From Skermanella stibiiresistens SB22 (GTDB lineage: Bacteria > Pseudomonadota > Alphaproteobacteria > Azospirillales > Azospirillaceae), in NCBI RefSeq assembly GCF_000576635.1, contig NZ_AVFL01000014.1, forward strand, positions 62,001 through 126,000: a stretch of DNA of 64,000 bases, read 5' to 3'. How positions within the stretch are numbered: the stretch's first letter is position 1; each line of letters begins with the position of its first letter. The position numbers were made by a program, and so were the translations under genes. The notes beneath the pieces are model-generated. The model was not told the DNA's origin. It did not search any database and worked only from the letters and a program-made list of their open reading frames with translations. Positions 16,963-26,013 of the stretch are shown here, piece after piece.

Positions 16963-18738
16963 ATGCCAACAGCCAACAATGTCGCCAATATTTTTTCTGG
17001 ATTCACTCCGTCCAAGGTGATTTGGGTTTCCAATAAAGGCAACAACGGAAGCAACGGCTCCGAGGGATCTCCCCTCAAGAGCATCCAAGCCGCGATCAAC
17101 AAGGCCGATCCGGGCACGATCATCAAGGTCAAGGCCGGAACCTACAACGAAAACATCAACTTGAGCGGTGTTCACGGGACCGAGGACAAGCCGATCATCC
17201 TCCAGTCGATCGACGGCAAGGGCGCCGCGAAGATCGTGGGAGGATCGAGCAACGCGACGGTCACGGCGAACGGCATCAGCAACGTGGCGATCAAGGACTT
17301 CCAGGTTGTCTCCAACACCAATTCCGGTGACATGGGCGGCTTCAAGATTTGGGGTCCCTGGGCCAATCCGCCGCATAACCTGCTGATTTCGGGCAACATC
17401 ATCACCGGCAAGGGCACCGACGGCTTCAAGCTGTTCCAGGGCGCCAACAACGTTCTGGTGACCAACAACACGATCGATGGCAACTGGCGCCAGGAGGCGA
17501 TCGACAACGTCTCGGTCAAGAACGTCGTCTACGCCAACAACACGATCAAGGGCAACGCCAACTATACCGGCATCACGCTGAAGGCGGGTTCCCACGATGT
17601 CGAGGTGGTGGGCAACCTGTTCGACCTGAACACCCCGATCGGCATCAAGGTCGGCGGTGTCGGCAACTCCCGCTTCAACCGGGATTTTCCCAACGAGTGG
17701 AAGGGCTTCGAAGCCAAGAACGTCCATGTCCACGACAACGTCGTGACGGCCAAGATCACCGGCAAGAGCCTGCAATTCACCGGCGCCAACGGTAATTTGG
17801 TCGAAGACAACTCGTTCAAGGACAACGTCGGATCGTCGGCCCATGTGCAGAAGGGCCACTTCACCTATAATTCCTTCAACAACAAGCTGATCGACAACAG
17901 CGTCGCCAGCGCCAATTTCTTCAAGCCGGATGGCGGCCAGTCCTCGGGCTTCACGGTTTCCGGCAACAAGGTCGGCAACGCGACGATCCCCGCGGGCAGC
18001 GGCGTCAAGGGCGACACCGGCTCGTCGACGGATGGCGCGGCGGCACCGGCTCCCGACAAGACCCCCGTTCCGGACAAGGATGGCGATACCGATACGGGCG
18101 TGGATTCCGGCTCCTGGGCCACCAGCGCCAATCCGACCAAGACGATCAACGGGACGAGCGGCACCAACACGCTGACCGGCACCAGCGGCCACGACAAGAT
18201 CGATGGCAAGGCGGGTCTCGACACCCTGATCGGCGGAAAGGGCGACGACACCTATGTTGCCAGCAGCAAATCGGAGAAGATCGTCGAGAAGGCCGGCGAG
18301 GGTACCGATACCATCCTGGTCAACGCGTCCGACTTCAAGCTGCCGGACCACGTGGAGAACCTGTACCTGCAGAATTCCGGCAACGGCTCGCTGACGGGCA
18401 ACGGTCTCGCCAACATCATCAAGGGTGGTGCCGGCAACAACACCATCACCGGCGAGGGTGGCGACGACCTCCTGTTCGGTGGCGCGGGACGCGACACGTT
18501 CGTGTTCGACAAGGGTGATGGCAGCGACACCGTCGCCGACTTCAAGGCGGCCAGCGGGGGCGATTACATCGACCTGCGCGGCTACAAGCTCGACAGCTTC
18601 TCAGACGTCAAGGCGGCGATGAGCCAGCAGGGCGTCGATGTCGAGATCGATCTGGGCAACAACGAGACCCTGACCCTCCTGGGCGTCAAGACCTCGGCCT
18701 TGGTCGCCGGCAACTTCCACTTCGACGGCCATTCCTGA
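16963..18738 (+). CDS. Right-handed parallel beta-helix protein with C-terminal RTX repeats
   Basis: 591 aa. Residues ~38-340 are a right-handed parallel beta-helix (repeated Asn-ladder turns such as NNVLVTNNTIDGN and HDVEVVGNLFDLN) that opens with SIQAAINKADPGTIIKVKAGTY. A Pro/Asp-rich linker (345-390) leads to RTX calcium-binding nonapeptides (GGKGDDTY, GEGGDDLLFGGAGRDTFVF; ~400-525) and a C-terminal tail ending HFDGHS. There is no N-terminal signal, so type I secretion is expected. The fold is typical of polysaccharide lyases and epimerases; the conserved block IDGNWRQEAIDNVS (171-184) may line the active site. A paralogue lies at 21820-22980. A GC hairpin follows the stop. Confidence 0.8.
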   Translation: MPTANNVANIFSGFTPSKVIWVSNKGNNGSNGSEGSPLKSIQAAINKADPGTIIKVKAGTYNENINLSGVHGTEDKPIILQSIDGKGAAKIVGGSSNATVTANGISNVAIKDFQVVSNTNSGDMGGFKIWGPWANPPHNLLISGNIITGKGTDGFKLFQGANNVLVTNNTIDGNWRQEAIDNVSVKNVVYANNTIKGNANYTGITLKAGSHDVEVVGNLFDLNTPIGIKVGGVGNSRFNRDFPNEWKGFEAKNVHVHDNVVTAKITGKSLQFTGANGNLVEDNSFKDNVGSSAHVQKGHFTYNSFNNKLIDNSVASANFFKPDGGQSSGFTVSGNKVGNATIPAGSGVKGDTGSSTDGAAAPAPDKTPVPDKDGDTDTGVDSGSWATSANPTKTINGTSGTNTLTGTSGHDKIDGKAGLDTLIGGKGDDTYVASSKSEKIVEKAGEGTDTILVNASDFKLPDHVENLYLQNSGNGSLTGNGLANIIKGGAGNNTITGEGGDDLLFGGAGRDTFVFDKGDGSDTVADFKAASGGDYIDLRGYKLDSFSDVKAAMSQQGVDVEIDLGNNETLTLLGVKTSALVAGNFHFDGHS

Positions 18739-18746
18739 ACCGTCGT

Positions 18747-18776
18747 GGGGCGCCTCCCATCGTTGGGAGGCGCCCC
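18747..18776. terminator. Bidirectional GC hairpin between convergent genes
   Basis: A perfect 12-bp stem, GGGGCGCCTCCC (18747-18758) and GGGAGGCGCCCC (18765-18776), with loop ATCGTT, sits between the stops of the RTX beta-helix gene and cysNC. It has no T-run, but placement and stability suggest it ends transcription from both sides. Confidence 0.7.
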
Positions 18777-18796
18777 CTCCCAAGGTTCAAGGGTTC

Positions 18797-20719
18797 TCAC
18801 GCGGCTCCGCTCGCCCGTAGGGCGATGGTGCTCTCGACATAGCGCATGATCTGCTCCAGGCACTCCTCGATGTTATGGCGCGAAGTGTCGACCACCAGCT
18901 GGGGATTTTCGGGCGGCTCGTACGGCGCGGAGATGCCGGTGAATTCCGCGATTTCCCCCGCCCGGGCCTTGCGGTAGAGCCCCTTGGGATCGCGTTGTTC
19001 GCAGACCGCGAGATCGGCCTTGATGTGGATCTCGTGGAACGCCGCCCCGGCCGCCTTCCGGACGCGTTCGCGATCCGCCCGGTAGGGCGAGATGAACGAC
19101 GTGATCACGATCAGCCCGGCGTTGGCGAACAGCGACGCGACCTCGCCCACCCGTCGGATGTTCTCGGTGCGGTCGTCCGGCGTGAACCCGAGATCGGCGT
19201 TCAATCCGTGACGGACATTGTCGCCGTCGAGGACATAGGTCTGGAAGCCGCGCTGGAACAACCGCTGTTCGGCGCGCATGGCCAGTGTCGACTTGCCGGC
19301 ACCCGACAGTCCGGTGAACCAGATCACCGCGCCGTGATGCCCATTGCGCCACGCCCGCGTGGTCGCGTTCAGCAGATGGTCGACCTCCTGGATGTTGGTC
19401 GACTTGACCGTCAGCAATTGGCGCTGGTCGGGATAGCCCCGCATGTTGATGACACCGGCCGCGACGGTGTCGAAGCCGTCGACCAGGACGCAACGGCCAG
19501 TCGCGGGATTGGTCGAGTGCTCGTCGAGCGCCAGCATCTCGCGCGAGCGCAGCGTCACCTCGCAGACCTCGTTGGTCCTGACGCGGTCGGCATCGCCCCC
19601 GCCCAGCGTCTGCGTGTCGACTACCCGATCGATCGACTGGACGGTGACGGTGGCGCGGTCGGTGGCCAGCTTCAGGGTCAGGCTGTCGCCGGGCGCCAGC
19701 GGCTTGCGGCCGATCCAGAACAGGCTGGCGCGGAACACGTTGGTCAGGACCGGCGCGTTCTCGGCATGGCTGGCGATATCCCCACGCTCCACGAACAGGG
19801 GTTCGTCCAGCGTGATTCCGAAGGTCCCACCGGCCCGCACTTCCGTTGGCGCTTGCCCCGGGCCCCAATGCTCGATAGTCGCCACACGGGCGGATCGGTT
19901 AGCCGGAGAGAACAGAAGCTGGTCTCCCACACGCAATACACCGGTTTCGACACGTCCGACCAGTATTCGCCGATGGTCGAATTTGTACACATCTTGAATT
20001 GGCAAGCGAAGAGGCTGTTCGACGGGTGCGGCGCTCGGCTCGAATCGATCGAGCATTTCCAGCAGTGTCGGTCCGGTGTACCACGGCATCTCGGGAGAAC
20101 GGTTGACGAGGTTCTCACCGTGACGGGCCGATACCGGGACGACCGCCGAGGCCGTGAGCCCAAGCTCGGCCAGGAACTCCTCCACAGATCGCCGCACCTC
20201 CTCGAAGCGCCCGGCGTCGTGGCCGACCAGATCCATCTTGTTGACCGCCACCACGATCTGGCGAAGGCCGAGCAGGTTCAGCAGATAGGCGTGGCGGCGG
20301 GACTGCTCGCGCATCCCTTCCCCCGCGTCGATCACCAGAACGGCGGCGTCCGCCGACGCGGCGCCGCTCACCATGTTGCGGAGAAATTCGCGGTGTCCGG
20401 GAGCGTCGATGATGACGCAATCGCGGCGCGGCGTGCGCAGCCAGATCTGGGTGATGTCGATCGTCACCGCCTGATCGCGCTCGGCCTGGAGCGCGTCCAG
20501 GACGAACGACCACTCCAGCGGCATGCCGCGCTTCTCGCTGATCGCCTTGATCTCCTCCAGCTTGCCGTCGGGCAGCGAATCGGTGTCGTGCAGGAAGCGC
20601 CCGATCAGGGTGGATTTGCCATGATCGACATGGCCGACCACCACCAGCCGCAAGTCGGCCGGGCGGAATTGGGTCGGGGCGGCTTGGGATTGTTCGGTAT
20701 CGAGGGGCTGTGCCGTCAT
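18797..20719 (-). CDS. cysNC: Bifunctional sulfate adenylyltransferase subunit 1 / APS kinase
   Basis: About 640 aa. The N-terminal two-thirds is a CysN GTPase: G1 [11 protein letters not shown]3 DAPGHREF, G4 NKMD, then EF-Tu-like beta barrels. The C-terminal ~165 residues are APS kinase: Walker [10 protein letters not shown] (about 470), the [10 protein letters not shown] motif and [12 protein letters not shown]. Together with CysD it makes APS from sulfate and ATP, driven by GTP, and then PAPS. The layout equals rhizobial NodQ. ATG at 20719 follows the cysD stop by one base. Because a sulfotransferase lies nearby, the PAPS may serve sulfation rather than, or as well as, cysteine synthesis. 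Confidence 0.93.
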   Translation of the reverse strand: MTAQPLDTEQSQAAPTQFRPADLRLVVVGHVDHGKSTLIGRFLHDTDSLPDGKLEEIKAISEKRGMPLEWSFVLDALQAERDQAVTIDITQIWLRTPRRDCVIIDAPGHREFLRNMVSGAASADAAVLVIDAGEGMREQSRRHAYLLNLLGLRQIVVAVNKMDLVGHDAGRFEEVRRSVEEFLAELGLTASAVVPVSARHGENLVNRSPEMPWYTGPTLLEMLDRFEPSAAPVEQPLRLPIQDVYKFDHRRILVGRVETGVLRVGDQLLFSPANRSARVATIEHWGPGQAPTEVRAGGTFGITLDEPLFVERGDIASHAENAPVLTNVFRASLFWIGRKPLAPGDSLTLKLATDRATVTVQSIDRVVDTQTLGGGDADRVRTNEVCEVTLRSREMLALDEHSTNPATGRCVLVDGFDTVAAGVINMRGYPDQRQLLTVKSTNIQEVDHLLNATTRAWRNGHHGAVIWFTGLSGAGKSTLAMRAEQRLFQRGFQTYVLDGDNVRHGLNADLGFTPDDRTENIRRVGEVASLFANAGLIVITSFISPYRADRERVRKAAGAAFHEIHIKADLAVCEQRDPKGLYRKARAGEIAEFTGISAPYEPPENPQLVVDTSRHNIEECLEQIMRYVESTIALRASGAA

Positions 20720-20720
20720 G

Positions 20721-21518
20721 TCAAAGATATCCGCTGCTGCGCAGACGCTCGAAGGCGTCCTCGGCTTCATGGTCCATCGTCCGACCGGCGCGCTCCGACG
20801 TGCGCGTCTCGCTCAGTTCGGCGATGATCTCGTCGATCGTCGAAGCACTGCTGTCGATCGGCAGGGTGATGTTCTTCTCGCCCAGGGAACGGTAGCGCTT
20901 GCCGTCCCGCGCGAAGTAGAGCGGCACGACCGGTATCTCCTCCCGCCGCGTGTAGCGCCAGATGTCCATCTCGGTCCAATGAAGGAGCGGGTGGATGCGG
21001 ACGTGGGTTCCTTCGGGAAACTCCGTCTTGTACTGGTCCCACAACTCCGGCGGCTGCTCCCGCACGTCCCAGGCGTTGTCGCTGGACCTGGGGCTGAACA
21101 CGCGCTCCTTCGCGCGGGTCGCCTGCTCGTCGCGCCGAATGCCGGCGATCAGGCCGCGAAACCCGTGGCGCTCGGTCAGGTTCTTCAGGCCCGCGGTCTT
21201 CCGCGCCGCCGACCGGCTGGCCGGGGGAAGTGTCGGGTCCATTTCCGATTCCGGCGGACAGTGCTCGATCACCAGATCGAGGTCCCACTCTCGGGCGATG
21301 CGGTCACGAAACTCGTAGACCTCCGGCAGTTCCATCCCGGTGTCCAACTGCGCCACGGGAAATGGGACACGGCCGAAGAACGCCTTCCGGGCCAGCCACA
21401 GCAACGCGTTGCTGTCCTTACCGATCGACCACAGCATGCCGAGCGGTTCGATACAGGCGAACGCTTCCCGCAAGATGTGGATGGACCGGGCTTCCAACGC
21501 GTCCAGATGTGTGGACAT
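20721..21518 (-). CDS. cysD: Sulfate adenylyltransferase subunit 2
   Basis: About 265 aa. It has the ATP-pyrophosphatase PP-loop in the CysD form ([20 protein letters not shown], residues 28-47), [16 protein letters not shown], the [15 protein letters not shown] block, and the C-terminal [15 protein letters not shown]. It adenylates sulfate in complex with CysN and matches NodP as well. The start at 21518 is taken because [20 protein letters not shown] is the family N-terminus and AAGGAG lies 10 bases ahead. It is first in a two-gene operon with cysNC. Confidence 0.92.
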   Translation of the reverse strand: MSTHLDALEARSIHILREAFACIEPLGMLWSIGKDSNALLWLARKAFFGRVPFPVAQLDTGMELPEVYEFRDRIAREWDLDLVIEHCPPESEMDPTLPPASRSAARKTAGLKNLTERHGFRGLIAGIRRDEQATRAKERVFSPRSSDNAWDVREQPPELWDQYKTEFPEGTHVRIHPLLHWTEMDIWRYTRREEIPVVPLYFARDGKRYRSLGEKNITLPIDSSASTIDEIIAELSETRTSERAGRTMDHEAEDAFERLRSSGYL

Positions 21519-21819
21519 GCGGGCGCAACTCCTTGACTTGGTGGACAACGGCCGAACGGACCATTCTCGAATTGGATGAAGCGAACGTTGAGACATTTTC
21601 CAGTCGGAAAGTCCTCGACGGCACCCCATCCCGGCCCTTCGACCGACACAAACTGTGCGCTTGACATGATCAACGCGACGGCCTGTTTCGGCTACGGCAA
21701 TACTCCCTTAACTCATATGGTTAACGCTCATCGACTAGTTGGTCGCGATCGCACCCACTTGGAGGTTTCCCGCTCCCGGCGCACTCAAGTGGCGCGTTCC
21801 CGCAACTCAAAGGAGAGAG
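21519..21819. other. Intergenic region upstream of cysD
   Basis: 301 bases between the start of cysD and the end of the second beta-helix gene on the same strand. It should hold the cysDNC promoter and the end of the beta-helix transcript. I saw no riboswitch-like structure, no convincing terminator and no gene. Confidence 0.5.
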
Positions 21820-22980
21820 TCAGCCAACAGGTGGCGTCGCTGGACATATCGCCCCCCCGGATTTTGGGAAAGCCAGGACACCCGCCTGGATCTTCGGTTT
21901 GCCGGGCGCGTTGCGCGACAACACATACCCCTTGTCCTGCCCATCGTCGGGTTCGAAGAAGTCGGTGGATCGGACGGTGTTGTCCTGGATCCTGTTGTCA
22001 TGCGATGGATACAGCAGTTCACCGGGCTGTTCATGCTGACGGGACCTGACACCGTTGGACAGGAAGTTCTCTTTCAGGACCGAGTTGTTGGCGCCGATGA
22101 AGGAGACGCTCTTGCGCGCCTGGTCGCCGACGACGTTGCCAGCCACGGTGATCGATGTCGCCTCGAAGCCTTTCCAGTAGTCGGGAAACTTTCTGTTGAA
22201 ACGCGAGGTGCCAACGCCGCCGACATTGATCCCGACATTGGAGCGGGAATTGAAGTCGTTGCCGGTGAGGATGATGTTCCGCGATCCCGCCTTCATGGTG
22301 ATCGACGTGTTGCGGGCGGAGCCGCGGACTGTGTTGTAAGCGAACAAGGCGTTCTCGATCGAGACGTTGTCCATCGCCTCCTCGCGCCAATCGCCGTCGA
22401 TGACATTACCGACCACTAGGATATTGGTCGCGCCATTGAAGAACTTGATGCCGTCGGTGCCTACCCCGGTCACGATGTTGCCAACCACCGCGACGTTTCG
22501 GGCGGGCTTTTCCCAAGGCCCCGCGATCTTGAAGGCGCCCATGTCGCCGTCGGAGGTGTCCGCGACGACACGGAACCCATAGATCCCGACATTTGCGATA
22601 CCCCACGCGGCGATCGCCGGCTTCTCCGGCGCTCCCAGGATGGTGGCGGCGCCGACACCGTCGGCGGACATCAGGATGATCGGCTTGTCGGGCGTGCCCT
22701 GGAGCCCGGTCAGATCCAGCGCCTCGCGGTAGACGCCAGCGGCGACGCCGATCACCGTGCCTGGTTGCGCCTTGGCGATGGCGGCCTGGATCGACTGGCC
22801 CGGCGTCACCTTGATCCGCTTGGGACGGCTGACGCAGGACGAGGCCCGCGCCACGACATCCCCCATGGCCACAGCCTCCGCGTCGGAGACCGACGCGCCC
22901 GCCAGGCCCGATGTCGGGCCCGTCAGCGCCATCAGCATGACGATCAAACCGGCTGAAATCCGCTGACCAGATCCGCCCAT
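21820..22980 (-). CDS. Secreted right-handed parallel beta-helix protein (paralogue of 16963-18738)
   Basis: About 386 aa. A Sec signal (SAGLIVMLMALTGPTSGLAGA) precedes a beta-helix that begins SIQAAIAKAQPGTVIGVAAGVY and aligns without large gaps with the RTX-linked protein at 16963. Shared blocks include SDGDMGAFKIAGPW, GTDGIKFFNGATNILV, VIDGDWREEAMDNVSIEN and GGVGTSRFNRKFPDYWKGFEA; by eye about half the residues agree. It lacks the RTX tail, so it should go to the periplasm or outside by the general pathway. The enzyme activity is unknown; lyase or epimerase is possible from the fold. GGGAGGGGCGT precedes the ATG at 22980. Confidence 0.78.
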   Translation of the reverse strand: MGGSGQRISAGLIVMLMALTGPTSGLAGASVSDAEAVAMGDVVARASSCVSRPKRIKVTPGQSIQAAIAKAQPGTVIGVAAGVYREALDLTGLQGTPDKPIILMSADGVGAATILGAPEKPAIAAWGIANVGIYGFRVVADTSDGDMGAFKIAGPWEKPARNVAVVGNIVTGVGTDGIKFFNGATNILVVGNVIDGDWREEAMDNVSIENALFAYNTVRGSARNTSITMKAGSRNIILTGNDFNSRSNVGINVGGVGTSRFNRKFPDYWKGFEATSITVAGNVVGDQARKSVSFIGANNSVLKENFLSNGVRSRQHEQPGELLYPSHDNRIQDNTVRSTDFFEPDDGQDKGYVLSRNAPGKPKIQAGVLAFPKSGGAICPATPPVG

Positions 22981-23304
22981 ACGCCCCTCCCGCGCGTGCA
23001 AGCGCGACTGTCGTGACCACACCCTTCGACAGGGGATCACAGGACTGGCATCGGGATCACGGGAGCGTTTTGGATATCACCTTACGTGCATGGCGGAACT
23101 GATTGCCCATAAAGGTGATCCGTCTAAACCTTGTGTATCTTTCAACTATTATCCACTTGATAAATTTGATTGATGTGCGAAAGGCGCGACAATAATCGGA
23201 CGGGAAATCGAAGGCGCTGATAAATCCGGTCGGAACCGCCGAAAGACATATGACTTTCGACGTTGGCGTCACCGCTGTTCTCCTCAAGCTGGTGTGGGGC
23301 AAAC
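22981..23304. other. Divergent promoter region, beta-helix gene and sulfotransferase
   Basis: 324 bases between divergent starts, with an AT-rich centre at about 23120-23190. An 8-bp inverted repeat, ATCACCTT at 23076-23083 and AAGGTGAT at 23112-23119, could form a hairpin or a regulator site. No gene is seen. Confidence 0.5.
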
Positions 23305-24201
23305 ATGAGTCCGAACTATAAGATCCTGTACATTGTCGGCATGACGCACAGTGGATCGACACTGCTGGATCTGCTGATCAGCAAGAATTCCCTGGCGGTC
23401 AGCGTCGGGGAGGTTTGGCAACTCGCCAACCTCGCGAACACGCGGTACAAGAAGGACAACAAAACGCTGCTCGGCAACGAGTGTACCTGCGGCGCGGAGA
23501 CGATCTGGCACTGCTCCTTCTGGCCGCGGATCGACGGGATCGTCAAGAAGGCGTCCGGCCTGAGCCTCCGCGACCTCGATCTGAACAGCGACGATCCCGA
23601 GACATTCCGGCTGCACAACAAGCTCGTGTTCGACGCAGTGGCCGAGGTCAGCGGTGCCAGGGTCATCATCGACTCGAGCAAGCTCCAGGGCCGACTCGAG
23701 AGATTGGTCGCCGCCGGCTTCGCGCCGATGCTGCCGCTCCACCTGATGCGCGATCCACGCGGGCAGGTCTGCTCGGTGATCCACCGCGCCAAGCGTCCGG
23801 TCCTGCGCCCAGCGCTGCGCTATTGCCGCGAGACGGCGACCACCGTGCTGTTCCTGCGCGGCAAGCCCCATCTGTCGGTCCAATACGAGAACCTGGCCCT
23901 CGATCCGGCTGGCGAGCTTCGGCGCATCATGGAATGGTCCGGCCTCGCCTATGAGCCGGCGCAACTCGCCTGGACCGACCAGATCTCGCACAACATCGAC
24001 GGCAACGTGATGCGCCGGTCGACCTCGAACGAGATCAAGTCGGACGAGAAATGGCGCGAGCGGCTGACCGTTGGCCAGAAGATCGCGGTATCGGCCCTGA
24101 CCCTGCCGGCGGTCGCGATGGCCCGCATTTGGGAGCGCACCAAGGGACCGGCGATCAAGCCGTTGGATATCGCCGTTCCGACCCACTCGAAGCCGGTCTG
24201 A
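23305..24201 (+). CDS. PAPS-dependent sulfotransferase family protein
   Basis: About 298 aa. The 5'-phosphosulfate loop is VGMTHSGSTLLDLLIS (residues 11-26, Gly-x-x-x-Ser-Gly-Ser-Thr-Leu-Leu) and the 3'-phosphate-binding stretch is LHLMRDPRGQVCSVIH (145-160), as in cytosolic-type carbohydrate sulfotransferases. It would move sulfate from PAPS to a hydroxyl of a sugar or lipid acceptor. The ATG at 23305 directly precedes the first strand YKILYIVG. It is divergent from the beta-helix gene and close to cysD/cysNC, which make its donor. The end overlaps the sensor-kinase gene on the other strand by 47 bp. Confidence 0.82.
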   Translation: MSPNYKILYIVGMTHSGSTLLDLLISKNSLAVSVGEVWQLANLANTRYKKDNKTLLGNECTCGAETIWHCSFWPRIDGIVKKASGLSLRDLDLNSDDPETFRLHNKLVFDAVAEVSGARVIIDSSKLQGRLERLVAAGFAPMLPLHLMRDPRGQVCSVIHRAKRPVLRPALRYCRETATTVLFLRGKPHLSVQYENLALDPAGELRRIMEWSGLAYEPAQLAWTDQISHNIDGNVMRRSTSNEIKSDEKWRERLTVGQKIAVSALTLPAVAMARIWERTKGPAIKPLDIAVPTHSKPV

Positions 24202-25999
24202 CCGGCAGGAAGACCTGGAACGCGGTGCCGGAGCCTTCGACGGTCTCCACCGCGATCCTTCCGCCGCACCGTTCGACCAGATCGCGGCACAGCATCAGGC
24301 CCAGGCCGGTGCCGGGTTCACCGTCGGTGCCCGGTGTCGTCGGAAGGACGACCTGGCTGGGTCTCTCCGTGAACAACGCCGCGATGGTCCGGGCGCCCAT
24401 GCCGACACCGGTGTCGCTCACCGTCAGGATCATCCCGGCTTCCACCATGCCCGCCGTCACCCGGACAACGCCTCCCTCGCGGGTGAACTTCACGGCGTTG
24501 TTCACCAGATTGCGGACGATGGTTCCAATCGTTTCGGGATCCGCCTCGACCGTCAGCGGCGGCACCTCGACGATCAGGTCCACCGCCTTCATCTCGGCGG
24601 TGGCGAAGCTCATGGCGAGCGAGTCATGGACCAGTTGGCGGATATCCACCGCCGCGCTGGCCGGCGCCACCTCCATCGTCAGGAAAGTCCAGCGCAGCAG
24701 ATTGTCCAGCATGTCCTGCATGTTGCGGATAGCCTGGAAGCACCCGGCCGCCACCACGACACGGCGTTCGGCGCCTAGGCGGCTGGCGGGATTCGCCAGC
24801 GTCTCCGCCAGCGACAGGGCCGCCGTCAGCGGCGAGCGCAGGTCGTGCGCCATCGTGCGCAGCAGCATGTCCCGGTCCTTCAGCGACCGGCCGATCATCG
24901 ATGAACGCCGCTCTCCCTCGCGCATCCTGTCATCCAACGCCTGAAGCGAGTGGCTGAGCGACTGAACCTCCGCGTAGTCGCCCAGGGTCGGGATCGGAGG
25001 CACCGCGTCGCCCGCCGCCATCCGACTGGCGGTCTTGCCGAGCGCGGTCAGGGGTTGGCAGGCGCCCGACACGATGATCCAACCGCAAGCCAGCAGCACC
25101 AGCCCGGCGGCGGTGGCGATGGCGGCGGTGTCCACCGAAAGCCATGTCAGGGGCCGCGCCGCCATGCTGAGCGGCTGGACCGCCACGACCGACCATCCCA
25201 GCCTGTCCAGTTCCGGAGCGCGGGTGCCGACTGGGCGTCCGACGTCGTAGTCCTCGCCGCCAAGACGGGTGACCTGGAAGAACCTGTCATCCGGATCGGT
25301 TCCCCCGAACGGCACCGCGGCGTCCATCAGCGCCGCTGGCCCGTCGATCACGACACCATGCCGGTCCAGCAGCAAAAGCTCCGTTCCGTCACGCAGCGGG
25401 TGGTGGTCGCCCAGCGTCGCGCGCTCGGCCGCCATGAGCCAGGACGGATTGAGCCGCGCGGCGATGACACCGAGCGCCTTGCCATCCGCCGCCGTGATCG
25501 GCGCCGCGATCATCACGTCGTGGCGCGCGCTGCCGGCGATCTCCGCCAGATGGGGCGCCAACCGTCCGGATACGAACCAGTCCGCGTTGGATACATCCAT
25601 CCCCTCCATTATGGGATCGCTGCTGGCGACCACCCTGCCCGTCGCGTCGGCGAAGCCGATCCAGCCGAAGGTCTCCCCCGTCGCCTTCAGGTTCGAGGTG
25701 ACCTGACGCAGGCGCTGCCGCGGCTTCGCCGCCTCCGTCAACGCGGCGTCGCTCAGCACGGCATCGGACAAGGCGGCGCGCAGGGCCGAGTTGCGCAACT
25801 CCCAGGAGCGCTCCCGCAACCGCTCGGTCAGGCTGGCCCGCGCCTGCGTCGCCATCGCGCTGAGCGACGCCCCCACCTGCTCGCGAATACGGGGCGTAAC
25901 GACGAAGTGGGTCAGCCACGCGAAGGCCACGAAGGTCAGCAGGATCACCAGGCCGAGAGCCAGGATGATCTTGCGGCGGAGAGGAGAGGCGGTGTCCAT
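24155..25999 (-). CDS. Membrane sensor histidine kinase (cache-type sensor)
   Basis: About 614 aa. TM1 (IILALGLVILLTFVAFAWL) is followed by a periplasmic sensor of about 260 residues with a double-cache look (GWIGFADATGRVVASSDP; TELLLLDRHGVVIDG). Then come TM2 (TAAIATAAGLVLLACGWIIV), HAMP, the phosphoacceptor box TMAHDLRSPLTAALSLAE, N-box LVNNAVKFTREGG, G1 DTGVGMG and G2 GTGLGLMLC. It starts 14 bp after the RND pump gene and is the last gene of that operon. No response regulator follows it, so its partner may be the OmpR-type protein at 30636 or one outside the window. Confidence 0.88.
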   Translation of the reverse strand: MDTASPLRRKIILALGLVILLTFVAFAWLTHFVVTPRIREQVGASLSAMATQARASLTERLRERSWELRNSALRAALSDAVLSDAALTEAAKPRQRLRQVTSNLKATGETFGWIGFADATGRVVASSDPIMEGMDVSNADWFVSGRLAPHLAEIAGSARHDVMIAAPITAADGKALGVIAARLNPSWLMAAERATLGDHHPLRDGTELLLLDRHGVVIDGPAALMDAAVPFGGTDPDDRFFQVTRLGGEDYDVGRPVGTRAPELDRLGWSVVAVQPLSMAARPLTWLSVDTAAIATAAGLVLLACGWIIVSGACQPLTALGKTASRMAAGDAVPPIPTLGDYAEVQSLSHSLQALDDRMREGERRSSMIGRSLKDRDMLLRTMAHDLRSPLTAALSLAETLANPASRLGAERRVVVAAGCFQAIRNMQDMLDNLLRWTFLTMEVAPASAAVDIRQLVHDSLAMSFATAEMKAVDLIVEVPPLTVEADPETIGTIVRNLVNNAVKFTREGGVVRVTAGMVEAGMILTVSDTGVGMGARTIAALFTERPSQVVLPTTPGTDGEPGTGLGLMLCRDLVERCGGRIAVETVEGSGTAFQVFLPVRPASSGSERRYPTA

Positions 26000-26013
26000 G
26001 TCCGTGGTCCTCC

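Noticed and set aside
18875-20827. Long open frame (650 codons) on the plus strand across cysNC
   Set aside because: It is antisense to a gene with complete CysN and APS-kinase motifs, and its translation is Arg/Asp/Gln-rich with no motifs: a shadow caused by high GC.
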